From Pseudomonadales bacterium (GTDB lineage: Bacteria > Pseudomonadota > Gammaproteobacteria > Pseudomonadales > Alcanivoracaceae): DNA of 34,621 bases. The DNA lies in assembly GCA_022360555.1 (NCBI GenBank), contig JAKSCQ010000325.1, positions 1 through 34,621 on the forward strand, read 5' to 3'. A model generated the notes under the pieces. It was not told the DNA's origin. It searched no databases and saw only the letters and a program-made list of their open reading frames with translations. A program made the position numbers and the translations under genes. Of this stretch, positions 7,101 to 14,194 are shown piece after piece; positions within the stretch are counted from its first letter, which is position 1, and each line of letters begins with the position of its first letter.

Positions 7101-8260
7101 GCCGGCATTACCAGCGTACCCCCTACCTGATCACTTTTACCGAATCCGCCACTTTCAAGGACACCTATGCCGGGCCCATGGACCTGGTGGCGCTGGAAGC
7201 CCACCTGCTCACCCCGAAAAGCGGGCCGGGCAAGACGGTGGTGATCTTCATGCACCCGGTGGGTGGCGGGGCCTACCTGCCCATGGTGTCGGCGCTGGCG
7301 AGAGCGGGGCTGTCGGTGATCTACTGCAACAGCCGTTACCGGGGTGCCGACAGTGCCTTGATCATGGAAAAGGTGGTGGCGGACCTGGGGGCCTGCGTGC
7401 GCGATGCCAAAGAACGACTGGGTTTTGAAACCGTGGTGCTGGCGGGCTGGTCCGGCGGCGGCTCCCTGAGCCTGCTCTACCAGGCGGAAGCGGAAGACCC
7501 GCGGATCACCGAGACCCCGGCGGGCGACCCCTACGACCTGACCGCGCAACAACTGATCCCGGCGGACGGCATCATGCTGCTGGCGGCCCACGTGTCCCGC
7601 GCCATCACCATGACCGAATGGCTGGACCCGTCCGTGAAGGATGAAGCCAACCCGGACGACCGCGACCGGGAGCTGGATATCTACCACCCGGACTGCCCCA
7701 ACCAGCCGCCCTACAGCGATGAGTTCGTGGCACGCTTTCGCCAGGCACAGATCCACCGCAACCGCCGTATCACCGACTGGGTGAAAAGCAAGCTCGAAGA
7801 CTTTCGTGCCCGGGGCCTGCATGCCGAGGAGTACGGCTTTATCGTTCACCGCACCATGTGCGATGTGCGCTGGCTGGACCCGGAACAGGATACCAACGAA
7901 CGTCCCCCGGGCACCTGTTACCTGGGCGACCCGGAAACCGTCAACAACGGCCCCGTGGCCCTGGCCCGTTTCAATACCCTGCGCGGCTGGCTCAGCCAAT
8001 GGAGTTATGACGATTCCCGTGCCAATGGCCCCGCCTGTGCCGGGCGGACCACGGTCCCGGCCCTGGTGATTGGCAATACCGCAGACAATGCCTGTACCCC
8101 CAGCCATACCCGCCGCCTGTTCGACGGGTTCCAATCCGGACAGGCAACACTGCGCGAAGTGGCCGGCGCCAACCACTACTACTTCGGCCAGAACGACAAG
8201 CTGGCCGAGGCGGTGGGGCACTGTCTCGACTGGCTGAAGGAGCAGGGGCTGCTGGCCTGA
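7097..8260 (+). CDS. Alpha/beta hydrolase, coupled to VOC gene
   Basis: A 387-residue protein with a single alpha/beta hydrolase domain and no signal peptide. FMHPVGGGAYLPM supplies the oxyanion-hole turn (residues 52-63), LAGWSGGGSLS places the nucleophile at Ser119, PALVIGNTADNACTP carries the likely acid near the C-terminus, and GANHYYFGQND holds the catalytic histidine. A long insertion (roughly 135-270) including HPDCPNQPPYSDEF forms a lid. The ATG overlaps the VOC stop codon (ATGA). I do not recognise a specific substrate; together the pair resembles a small catabolic module. Confidence 0.85.
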   Translation: MSRHYQRTPYLITFTESATFKDTYAGPMDLVALEAHLLTPKSGPGKTVVIFMHPVGGGAYLPMVSALARAGLSVIYCNSRYRGADSALIMEKVVADLGACVRDAKERLGFETVVLAGWSGGGSLSLLYQAEAEDPRITETPAGDPYDLTAQQLIPADGIMLLAAHVSRAITMTEWLDPSVKDEANPDDRDRELDIYHPDCPNQPPYSDEFVARFRQAQIHRNRRITDWVKSKLEDFRARGLHAEEYGFIVHRTMCDVRWLDPEQDTNERPPGTCYLGDPETVNNGPVALARFNTLRGWLSQWSYDDSRANGPACAGRTTVPALVIGNTADNACTPSHTRRLFDGFQSGQATLREVAGANHYYFGQNDKLAEAVGHCLDWLKEQGLLA

Positions 8261-8282
8261 TCGCTGGAAACCCCAAACACCG

Positions 8283-8358
8283 CCGTTGGAGCTTTGCTCG
8301 CAAAGCGAAAGGTTAAGTCATGGCTGAAGCCTTCGCCTTGCGAGCAAGGCTCCAACGG
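8283..8358. repeat. Pair of inverted REP-like hairpins
   Basis: Copy 1 (8283-8309, plus) has core GCTTTGC-TC-GCAAAGC. Copy 2 (8332-8358, minus) has core GCCTTGC-TC-GCAAGGC. Both start CCGTTGGA and end GCGAA in their own direction. The variable stem triplets differ (TTT/AAA and CTT/AAG), yet each pairs perfectly. They lie between the hydrolase and lipase genes. Confidence 0.88.
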
Positions 8359-8474
8359 GCTGGCAGGTAGCAGACATGAATATTATTCACGCCTTGTCCG
8401 ACAGTCATACCAGCAACAGGACAAGCGCCGCGCCACTGGCCTAGCGTCGAGAACAACAACAAGGGAGTAACCCG

Positions 8475-9329
8475 ATGGGCCTGATTCTTTTCCTGCTGGC
8501 ACTGGGCGTGCTGGCCACGGTCATGCTGACCCTGGCCTTCTACATGTGCTGGTACTACGACCGCCGCAGCTTTCCGGAGCAGGCGAAACTGCCCGGCGAG
8601 CAGCCACTGCGGTTGCTGCCGACGATCGTGGGCATCCTCAAGGAAGCCGCCAGCCTCACCGTGCTGGTGTTCAGCTATCCACTGCGGCTGATCCACGATG
8701 CCTCGCCGGCACGCAGCCGCCACCACGGGGAAGCCCCGGTGATTCTGGTGCATGGTTACGGCGGCAACAGCGCCAACTTTCTGCTGATGCAGTGGCGCCT
8801 GAAATGGCGCGGCTGGTCCAACGTCTATTCGGTGAGCTATACCCCGCCGCATATCAACGCCCGCAAGCTGGCCCAGCAGGTCACCGACCATGTGGAGCGC
8901 ATTCTGGAAAGCACCGGTGCGGAAAAGGCCAACCTGGTGTGCCACTCCATGGGCGGCCCGCTGACCCGTTACGCGCTCAAGAACCTGGGCCTGGCCGGCA
9001 AGATTGACCGGGTGGTAACCCTGGGCAGCCCCCATTACGGCTCACGCATTGCCGGTCTGTTCCCGCCCCTGGGCGCGGCGGCCCAACTGCGCTATCGCAG
9101 CCCCTTCATCGAGGAACTGGCCGAAGGCGGCGACTGCCCTGGAGGCGCCCGCTACTTTTCCATCTTCTCCAACATGGACAACTTCGTGCTGCCGGTATCC
9201 ACCGCCGTGCTGGACGGGGCGGAAGCCAATATCCACGTTCCCTACCTGGGCCACTGTGCCCTGCTGTACAGCAACCGGGTCATGGATCAGGTGGAACATT
9301 GCCTTCTGGCACCCAGACAAGACGGTTGA
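8475..9329 (+). CDS. Membrane-anchored lipase/esterase-like alpha/beta hydrolase
   Basis: A 284-residue protein. Residues 3-28 are strongly hydrophobic and probably anchor it in the inner membrane. VILVHGYGGNSANF (89-102) is the oxyanion-hole strand of triacylglycerol lipases. LVCHSMGGP places the nucleophile at Ser158, with Cys in place of the usual Gly before His (GHSMGG in most relatives). VTLGSPHYGSRIAG follows, and the catalytic His is probably in VPYLGHCALL near residue 260. It fits the lipase-2/PGAP1-like group acting on lipids or esters. The start at 8475 follows AAGGGAG. It is transcribed alone or with the following OsmC gene, 84 bases on. Confidence 0.85.
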   Translation: MGLILFLLALGVLATVMLTLAFYMCWYYDRRSFPEQAKLPGEQPLRLLPTIVGILKEAASLTVLVFSYPLRLIHDASPARSRHHGEAPVILVHGYGGNSANFLLMQWRLKWRGWSNVYSVSYTPPHINARKLAQQVTDHVERILESTGAEKANLVCHSMGGPLTRYALKNLGLAGKIDRVVTLGSPHYGSRIAGLFPPLGAAAQLRYRSPFIEELAEGGDCPGGARYFSIFSNMDNFVLPVSTAVLDGAEANIHVPYLGHCALLYSNRVMDQVEHCLLAPRQDG

Positions 9330-9413
9330 TCCGACGTTGATCTGAAACAAGGTTGCCTTTCCTCCCGTGGCGGATCATGGTGAAAGTGAAGACGCGAGAG
9401 AGGGAGTTTGACC

Positions 9414-9863
9414 ATGAGTGAATACGGCGCCTCCGTGGCCTGGCACCTGCAGCCGGGCACCCCGTTCGAGTACGAACAGTTCAACCGGGATCACGAGTGG
9501 ACCTTTGCCGGTGGTGAAGTCGTGCAGGCCTCTGCCTCCCCGGAATATTACGGTTGCAGCAACCGGGTGAACCCGGACGAGGCGGTGATCGCCGCCACGG
9601 CCAGTTGTCACATGCTCACCTTCCTGTCCATCGCCGCCAAGCAGGGCCTCACCGTGCTTAGCTACATCGACCAGCCCGCCGGCACCGTGGAAAAGAGCGG
9701 CGATGGCCATATGGCCATCACCCGCATCGTGCTGCGTCCCCGGGTGGTCTTCGACGGCGAAGAGCCGGACGGCCCGGCGCTGGAAAAGCTCCACGCCAGC
9801 GCCCACCGCAACTGCTTTGTGGCCAATTCGCTGAAAGCCGAAATCCGCATCGAACCGGCCTGA
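9414..9863 (+). CDS. OsmC family protein (probable organic hydroperoxide/thiol reductase)
   Basis: A 149-residue OsmC/Ohr-fold protein. The two redox cysteines are present: Cys65 in ATASCHMLTF and Cys134 in HRNCFVANS. NPDEAVIAATASC is the family helix before the peroxidatic cysteine. Such proteins reduce organic hydroperoxides in the cytosol, in some cases lipoyl-dependent, which would be useful in a cell oxidising alkanes and fatty acids; that link is inference. The ATG at 9414 has AGGGAG eight bases upstream. An in-frame TTG six bases earlier overlaps that site and is unlikely. Confidence 0.9.
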   Translation: MSEYGASVAWHLQPGTPFEYEQFNRDHEWTFAGGEVVQASASPEYYGCSNRVNPDEAVIAATASCHMLTFLSIAAKQGLTVLSYIDQPAGTVEKSGDGHMAITRIVLRPRVVFDGEEPDGPALEKLHASAHRNCFVANSLKAEIRIEPA

Positions 9864-9868
9864 CAGCC

Positions 9869-9935
9869 TTGTGGGAGCTTGCCTGCAAGCGATCATCCAT
9901 CTCTTGCAGAAAGGCTCCCGCCTGCGGCGGACCGG
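9869..9935. repeat. REP-like hairpin with decayed inverted partner
   Basis: The copy at 9869-9894 has core GCTTGC-CT-GCAAGC after TGTGGGA. A weaker inverted relative follows at about 9900-9935 (minus strand GGGAGCCTTTCTGCAAG), with several mismatches. It lies just after the OsmC stop. Confidence 0.7.
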
Positions 9936-10081
9936 GGAATCTGGACATCCCGCCCCACCCGTCTGGACCGGACAGTCACTCGGGGGTGATGTGACCTTCA
10001 CCCCGTGCCGCTAGAATGTTGGCCATTATTTCGTCGGCCCCCGTACCGGGCCGGTGTCGATGACCAACAGGACTGTCAGAA

Positions 10082-11221
10082 ATGCTTAATCAAAACGAAA
10101 TCGAACTGTTCCGCGACAACGTCAAGAAATTCCTCGAAAACGAAGTGGCTCCCCACTACGACCAGTGGGAAAAGGACGAGAAGTTCCCCCGCGAACTGTG
10201 GAACAAGATGGGCGAGAACGGCCTGCTGTGCGTGGACGTACCGGAAGAATACGGCGGTTTCGGCGCTACCTTCCGCCTGTCCGCCGTGATCGTGGAAGAA
10301 GCCTCCCGTGCCGGCTACGGGGCCCTGGCCTCCAACATCTCCGTGCACTCCGACATCGTCGCCCCCTACATCCTGCACCTGGGCAGCGAAGAGCAGAAAC
10401 AGACCTGGCTGCCGAAAATGGTTACCGGTGAAGCGGTGGGCGCCATCGGCATGACCGAACCGGGCGCCGGTTCCGACCTGCAGGGCATGAAGACCCGCGC
10501 CGACAAGGACGGTGACGGCTACAGCATCAACGGCCAGAAGACCTTCATCACCAATGGCCAGCACTGTGACGTCATCGTGCTCGCCACCAAGACCGACCCC
10601 AACGCCGGTTCCAAGGGCATGAGCCTGTTCACTGTGGATTGTTCCCTGCCGGGCTTCTCCCGCGGGCGTAACCTGGAAAAAATGGGCCACCACGCCGCCG
10701 ATACCTCCGAGCTGTTCTTCGAAGATGTGAAAGTGGGCGCCGACCAGATCCTCGGTGGGGAAGGCAAAGGCTTCGCCAACCTGATGAACGAACTGCCCCG
10801 CGAGCGCCTGATCCTGGCCCTGGGCGCCGTGGCCGCCTGCGAAGGCATGATCGAGCGCACCATTGAATACACCCAGGAACGCATGGCTTTCGGCCAGCCC
10901 ATCAGCAAGTTCCAGAACACCCGCTATGTACTCGCCGACCTGCACGCCCAGACCGCCGTCAACAAGGCCTTCTGCAGCCAGTGCACCGACCAGTACGACA
11001 AGGGCGAACTGAGCACCACCAACGCCTCTATCGCCAAACTCACCACCACCGAACTGCAAGGCGTAGTGGCCGACAAGTGCCTGCAACTGTTTGGCGGCTA
11101 CGGCTACATGCAGGAATACCCTATCTCCCGCGACTATGTGGACGCCCGCATCCAGCGCATCTACGGCGGCACCAGCGAAATCATGAAGGAAATCATCTCC
11201 CGGGATATCCTTGGCCGATAA
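10082..11221 (+). CDS. Acyl-CoA dehydrogenase
   Basis: This FAD enzyme introduces the trans-2 double bond in acyl-CoA during beta-oxidation. It has 379 residues, the standard length. The order is: N-terminal helical domain with VPEEYGGFGAT; AIGMTEPGAGSDLQGMKT (FAD and substrate binding); the beta domain with NGQKTFITNG; and the C-terminal domain with AFGQPISKFQN, LFGGYGYMQEYP and RIYGGTSEIMKEI. The glutamate in YGGTSEI (Glu366) is at the MCAD/SCAD catalytic-base position. Chain-length preference cannot be read from the sequence; the wording resembles long-chain or general bacterial enzymes. The start at 10082 is preceded by AGGA. A terminator follows directly, so it is the last gene before the low-GC island. 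Confidence 0.95.
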   Translation: MLNQNEIELFRDNVKKFLENEVAPHYDQWEKDEKFPRELWNKMGENGLLCVDVPEEYGGFGATFRLSAVIVEEASRAGYGALASNISVHSDIVAPYILHLGSEEQKQTWLPKMVTGEAVGAIGMTEPGAGSDLQGMKTRADKDGDGYSINGQKTFITNGQHCDVIVLATKTDPNAGSKGMSLFTVDCSLPGFSRGRNLEKMGHHAADTSELFFEDVKVGADQILGGEGKGFANLMNELPRERLILALGAVAACEGMIERTIEYTQERMAFGQPISKFQNTRYVLADLHAQTAVNKAFCSQCTDQYDKGELSTTNASIAKLTTTELQGVVADKCLQLFGGYGYMQEYPISRDYVDARIQRIYGGTSEIMKEIISRDILGR

Positions 11222-11243
11222 CCCCTTCATATTTCAGCACCAT

Positions 11244-11275
11244 AAAAAACGCGGCCTTCGTGGCCGCGTTTTTTA
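11244..11275 (+). terminator. Intrinsic terminator after the acyl-CoA dehydrogenase gene
   Basis: GCGGCC (11251-11256) pairs with GGCCGC (11262-11267) around a short loop, extended by A-run/T-run pairing on both sides (AAAAAAC and GTTTTTT). The symmetric A/T flanks could let it work in both directions. Confidence 0.9.
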
Positions 11276-11313
11276 TGTCACATTCCCACACACCCATCCC
11301 GTTCTCCGCGCCA

Positions 11314-11340
11314 CCGTTGGAGCCATGCTCGCATGGCGAA
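11314..11340 (+). repeat. REP-like hairpin, single copy
   Basis: CCGTTGGA followed by core GCCATGC-TC-GCATGGC and GCGAA. The variable triplet is CAT/ATG and pairs perfectly. It is the last GC-rich element before the low-GC island. Confidence 0.82.
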
Positions 11341-11623
11341 TCCCGCCCCACAGTCCTCCCTCGACCCACTCTTCCACCGTGCTCAACAGACCGGGCCTCC
11401 TGGTTTGTAGGATATGGCTTACAGAAAAGGCTAACTGATTGATATAAGGTAAATTTGAGAAGGGGGAATTCACAGCTAAAGTGCATGACCGTACCGGTAC
11501 AATGTCGAACGATCGTGACTTGCCAGTCGAGAAGAAATCACAAAACAATGGCAAGTTACTGACCAGCATAAATTATTCGTGCCTGATGCCGTGAGCCCAA
11601 AATAATTATGTCGAATAGAGTTA

Positions 11624-11640
11624 AGTCGAACCGTTCGACT
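11624..11640. promoter_or_regulatory. Perfect 17-bp palindrome
   Basis: AGTCGAAC (11624-11631) and GTTCGACT (11633-11640) around a single C. TCGAA also occurs nearby at 11504 and 11611. It sits 34 bases upstream of the first small island gene and may be an operator or a decayed recombination site; its role is unknown. Confidence 0.45.
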
Positions 11641-11673
11641 GAATACGCTGTTATGTGGTGTGGTTGGTAGAAA

Positions 11674-11874
11674 ATGAAGATGTTGCTGCGAGTGCTTAGC
11701 GGAATATTGGGCGTCTTCGGAATTGGTGTTTTTAGCCTTATGCTTTATGTCGTTGGAGTTAGTGTTTCTCATTTTTCAGGTCTTTTTATGAGTGCAGTAT
11801 TTCTCGCTTATGGTATTGGTGGCGAGAAAGTAATCGGGGCTGTTTTTCCAGGGTTGTTGAGAAGTAAGTGGTAG
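11674..11874 (+). CDS. Small membrane protein, probable gene cassette product
   Basis: The 66-residue protein is not one I recognise. Two hydrophobic segments (about residues 5-30 and 34-58) suggest a small inner-membrane hairpin. Composition is AT-richer than the flanking chromosome. The gene begins 18 bases after a GTTATGT core-like sequence (11650-11656) and ends 8 bases before the start of the attC-like site at 11883, which is how integron cassettes are packed. The ribosome site is weak. It is hypothetical but position and hydrophobicity favour a real gene. Confidence 0.6.
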   Translation: MKMLLRVLSGILGVFGIGVFSLMLYVVGVSVSHFSGLFMSAVFLAYGIGGEKVIGAVFPGLLRSKW

Positions 11875-11882
11875 CCAGCCAC

Positions 11883-11964
11883 ACATAACAAGCCAAGGCA
11901 GTGGGACATATTTTGTTTCGCTGCGCTCAAAGCACAAAATATGCCCCTGCTTGGGGCGTTAAAG
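11883..11964 (+). other. attC-like integron recombination site
   Basis: An 82-base imperfect palindrome. The left end is ACATAAC (R''-like, 11883-11889) and the right end is GTTAAAG (R'-like core, 11958-11964). The arms at 11893-11916 and 11934-11954 pair over 21 bases, leaving three unpaired bases on the left arm only (one G of 11897-11898, T11902 and A11906). Unpaired bases confined to one arm are the hallmark of attC sites, which IntI recognises as folded single strands. The 17-base loop contains TTCGCTGCGCTC. A terminator is less likely because there is no T-run and the bulges are systematic. Confidence 0.78.
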
Positions 11965-11974
11965 GGGAGGGGAG

Positions 11975-12469
11975 ATGCTCAGTTCTTATGTGGCTATTGG
12001 GGTTAGGCTCGTAGCTATTTTATTTTTCTTTAAAGCCGTTAGAGAGTTTTTTGGGGTGTTTCAGTTTTTCTACCAGGGTAGCCCCTATGGTGATGACACC
12101 TCGGCATGGCCTATTTTGGTGGTGGCTTTAACAAGCTGGGCTCTTGTGTTCATTCTTTGGTTCTCCGCTCGAGTGGTTGGTCGCTTGGTGGCATCTGGTG
12201 GCATTGATGCTAAGCCTGAAAAGATGCCTCCTGTCTCTTTGCTGGCGGTGTTTGTTGCTGCTATTGGTTTGTTTGTTTTCTGGTACGGTGCGGTTGATTC
12301 CCTGTATTACCTATCGGTAATTATTATGGGGCAGCAGTTGGGTGTTCCTGAAATGTCCGTAGAGATAAAAGCCAACATGGTCGCTACTGCCTTTGAAGTC
12401 ATAAGTGGGGTTTTTCTTGTGATGAAAGCGAGAACGGTTGCCGGCAAGATTAATGATGTAGCGCGTTAG
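11975..12469 (+). CDS. Hypothetical membrane protein, gene cassette product
   Basis: The 164-residue protein is not one I recognise. It has about four hydrophobic segments (roughly 5-30, 45-72, 84-110 and 130-152), with a loop rich in K/P/E around 75-83. It begins 10 bases after the GTTAAAG core of the upstream attC-like site, with a strong purine-rich ribosome site (GGGGAGGGGAG). It ends at a TAG just before the next attC-like site. Codon use is clearly AT-richer than the flanking housekeeping genes. The layout core-RBS-gene-attC is that of an integron cassette. Confidence 0.72.
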   Translation: MLSSYVAIGVRLVAILFFFKAVREFFGVFQFFYQGSPYGDDTSAWPILVVALTSWALVFILWFSARVVGRLVASGGIDAKPEKMPPVSLLAVFVAAIGLFVFWYGAVDSLYYLSVIIMGQQLGVPEMSVEIKANMVATAFEVISGVFLVMKARTVAGKINDVAR

Positions 12470-12474
12470 TAATC

Positions 12475-12523
12475 CTTTAGCAATGCCATCCATGCGACAA
12501 GCGCATGATGGCGGGCGTTAACC
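12475..12523 (+). other. Short attC-like site
   Basis: Arms at 12485-12496 (GCCATCCATGCG) and 12502-12512 (CGCATGATGGC) pair with one unpaired C on the left arm. The right end GGGCGTTAACC matches an attC right core (GTTAACC, 12517-12523). The left box CTTTAGC fits RYYYAAC at only five of seven positions. At 49 bases it is shorter than typical attC sites, so it may be decayed. Confidence 0.6.
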
Positions 12524-12544
12524 TGGCGAAGAAAAGTAATAGAA

Positions 12545-13153
12545 ATGGAAAAGGTCGACTACAAGAAAACGCTAAGGCATTTGTATAAACCAAGCGCCAA
12601 GAAGATCGAGTTTATAGATGTCCCCCGCTTTAATTATTTGACGATTACAGGGAAAGGCAGGCCTGAAGGAGAAGAGTATCAACAAGCTCTTCAGTCACTG
12701 TACCCAGTCGCCTACAAAATCAAGTTTTGGATAAAAGAACACAAGCACTTTGATTACGTCGTTCCGCCACTGGAGGGATTGTGGTGGGCAGACGACCTGT
12801 CTGACTTCATTAAAGGGAATCGCGACGAATGGCGGTGGACTATGATGATCATGCAGCCAGAGCCGGTCACACAGGAGGTCGTCGATCTTGTACTCAATAC
12901 GGTTGCGTCAAAGAAAGATGCACCAGGCGCCCTGGATAAAGTAGAGTTTCAAACCATCAATGAAGGAAGGTGTGCACAAATTTTACATCTAGGGCCGTTT
13001 TCGGAGGAAGGGCCTGTTATCCAGCGCTTGCATAAAGCTATCGAAAACGAAGGAAAGAACTTGGCTGGAAAGCATCACGAAATATATCTCAGCGATATGA
13101 GGCGGGTTTCACCCGAAAAGTATCGAACTATTCTTCGCCAACCAATGGTTTAA
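12545..13153 (+). CDS. GyrI-like small-molecule-binding domain protein, probable cassette gene
   Basis: A 202-residue protein with features of the GyrI-like/SBP-fold family: VPRFNYLTITGKGRPEGEEYQQAL near the start, a central YVVPPLEGLWW, and EGRCAQILHLGPFSEEGPVIQRLH (about 142-165) followed by HHEIYLSD. The family binds small hydrophobic ligands, either free-standing or fused to AraC/MerR regulators; here there is no DNA-binding domain. It begins 22 bases after the attC core at 12517. Its TAA lies within GTTTAAC (13148-13154), a perfect RYYYAAC box, as in many cassettes, but no complete attC follows. Composition is intermediate and AT-richer than the flanks. Confidence 0.82.
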   Translation: MEKVDYKKTLRHLYKPSAKKIEFIDVPRFNYLTITGKGRPEGEEYQQALQSLYPVAYKIKFWIKEHKHFDYVVPPLEGLWWADDLSDFIKGNRDEWRWTMMIMQPEPVTQEVVDLVLNTVASKKDAPGALDKVEFQTINEGRCAQILHLGPFSEEGPVIQRLHKAIENEGKNLAGKHHEIYLSDMRRVSPEKYRTILRQPMV

Positions 13154-13281
13154 CGAGGCAGTTCACGCAACACCTGAATCCGCTGCCGCAGACCCCACTG
13201 GCTGCATTCATTCTGTCATGGCTGATACGGACAACTTGGCTGCCAAGAAAGGGGCTGCTGACAATTCACAAAGAGATTTAA

Positions 13282-13617
13282 ATGGCAGAAAAATTCGAAC
13301 AATTCAAAGAGCGGATTCTGAGCACGGATTACCCGCGTTGGCGCAACAATTTATCCTGTGCAGTTATCATTTTTCTTGCTACGGGCATGGTTTTCGCCTG
13401 GTGGTATATCTACTACACCACTTATGCCGCAGAGTGCCATAAAGGGGCGCTGTACGTCTCTGTCATATGGTTGGCTGTGCAGTGGGTTGTCATCGGTTAT
13501 TTGTACCGCTATTACAACATTCCCGCTTTTGCTCGGGAAGCTATCAAGTTGATGCTGTTTATGGGCAATATCTGGTTTGGTTTTTTTGTGTTTTTGCTGC
13601 AACCCTGTGCGCAATAA
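13282..13617 (+). CDS. Hypothetical small membrane protein
   Basis: The 111-residue protein is not one I recognise. An amphipathic N-terminus (EKFEQFKERIL) precedes three hydrophobic segments at about 25-45, 55-77 and 88-106. Several aromatic residues cluster at the first segment (WWYIYYTTY). It lies in the low-GC island, 128 bases after the GyrI-like gene, without an attC-like site on either side. The ribosome site is weak (AAGAGA, 8 bases upstream). Confidence 0.6.
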   Translation: MAEKFEQFKERILSTDYPRWRNNLSCAVIIFLATGMVFAWWYIYYTTYAAECHKGALYVSVIWLAVQWVVIGYLYRYYNIPAFAREAIKLMLFMGNIWFGFFVFLLQPCAQ

Positions 13618-13695
13618 ACCAGTCATCTATAGGCTATGAAAAACATCATGCCGGGCTTGGCCGGCCACTGAAAAAACAGGTATTTGGGTCTTGCC

Positions 13696-14070
13696 GTGAA
13701 AAATTTGATCATTATCGTCATTGTTGTCATCGCAGGCTATAAGGCCTGGGAACAGTTGTCACCGGGCAAGTCGGTTTCGCCACTGGAGAGCCGTTCCTAC
13801 ATTGCCGTCTATGGGCGTGATAACTGCGGCTGGACGCAGCGAGCGCTCAAAGAGCTGGCGCGCAGCGGGGTGAACTACAAGTATTATGTTGTGGACCATT
13901 CTCCGGTGGCTGAGCAGCTTCATGCCAGAATGGAGCAATCCGGTATTTCCACTCGTCGTTATAACCTGCCGGTTATTGATGTTAACGGGGAGCTGATGGT
14001 GAGGCCGGAGCTGGGTGTGGTGATGGAGAAATACAAGAACAAGCTATACGAGCAAGCGGGGTACCGATAA
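13696..14070 (+). CDS. Membrane-anchored glutaredoxin-like protein
   Basis: From the GTG at 13696 the protein has 124 residues. Residues 3-14 are strongly hydrophobic, so it is either anchored with the domain in the periplasm or exported. The rest is a glutaredoxin-like thioredoxin fold: YIAVYGRDNCGWTQRAL with a CGWT active site (one cysteine where dithiol glutaredoxins have CPYC), and RYNLPVIDVNGEL with the cis-proline. A single-cysteine CxxT suggests a thiol-transfer or glutathione-binding role rather than disulfide reduction. A TTG at 13684 is an alternative start. It sits in the low-GC island, with no evident operon partner. Confidence 0.8.
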   Translation: MKNLIIIVIVVIAGYKAWEQLSPGKSVSPLESRSYIAVYGRDNCGWTQRALKELARSGVNYKYYVVDHSPVAEQLHARMEQSGISTRRYNLPVIDVNGELMVRPELGVVMEKYKNKLYEQAGYR

Positions 14071-14194
14071 GGTGCGATGGCGCAGGCTTGGTCCGCGCCC
14101 CGTTTTTCTGAACACCTTTGAACCGTTGGATCTAAGCCCATTACGACGTATTCTCTTTTTTCTTCGTATACAAGATTCGGGGTGTGGGTCGGCT

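Larger units (their letters stand above)
11276..11673. other. Gene-free boundary region leading into the low-GC island
   Basis: No credible gene was found in these 398 bases. It contains a REP-like copy (11314-11340), then composition drops to AT-richer sequence from about 11400. Inside are a GTACCGGTAC palindrome (11491-11500), an imperfect hairpin CATAAATTATT/AATAATTATG (around 11567-11610) with one unpaired A, and a 17-bp palindrome at 11624-11640. GTTATGT at 11650-11656 could be a cassette core site. Confidence 0.6.

Noticed and set aside
6908-8221. 437-codon minus-strand open frame across the alpha/beta hydrolase
   Set aside because: It is antisense to a gene with an intact catalytic triad region and its translation has no motif.
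10076-11230. 384-codon minus-strand open frame opposite the acyl-CoA dehydrogenase
   Set aside because: It mirrors the dehydrogenase frame almost exactly and translates to a low-complexity G/V/H-rich product.
11491-11500. GTACCGGTAC palindrome as an operator
   Set aside because: Ten-base palindromes occur by chance, no promoter elements surround it, and no gene starts nearby.
11883-11964. Transcription terminator interpretation of the attC-like site
   Set aside because: There is no T-run after the stem, and the one-sided unpaired bases together with the end boxes fit attC better.
11400-13700. Integron integrase or attI site
   Set aside because: No frame with tyrosine recombinase motifs was found in the island on either strand.
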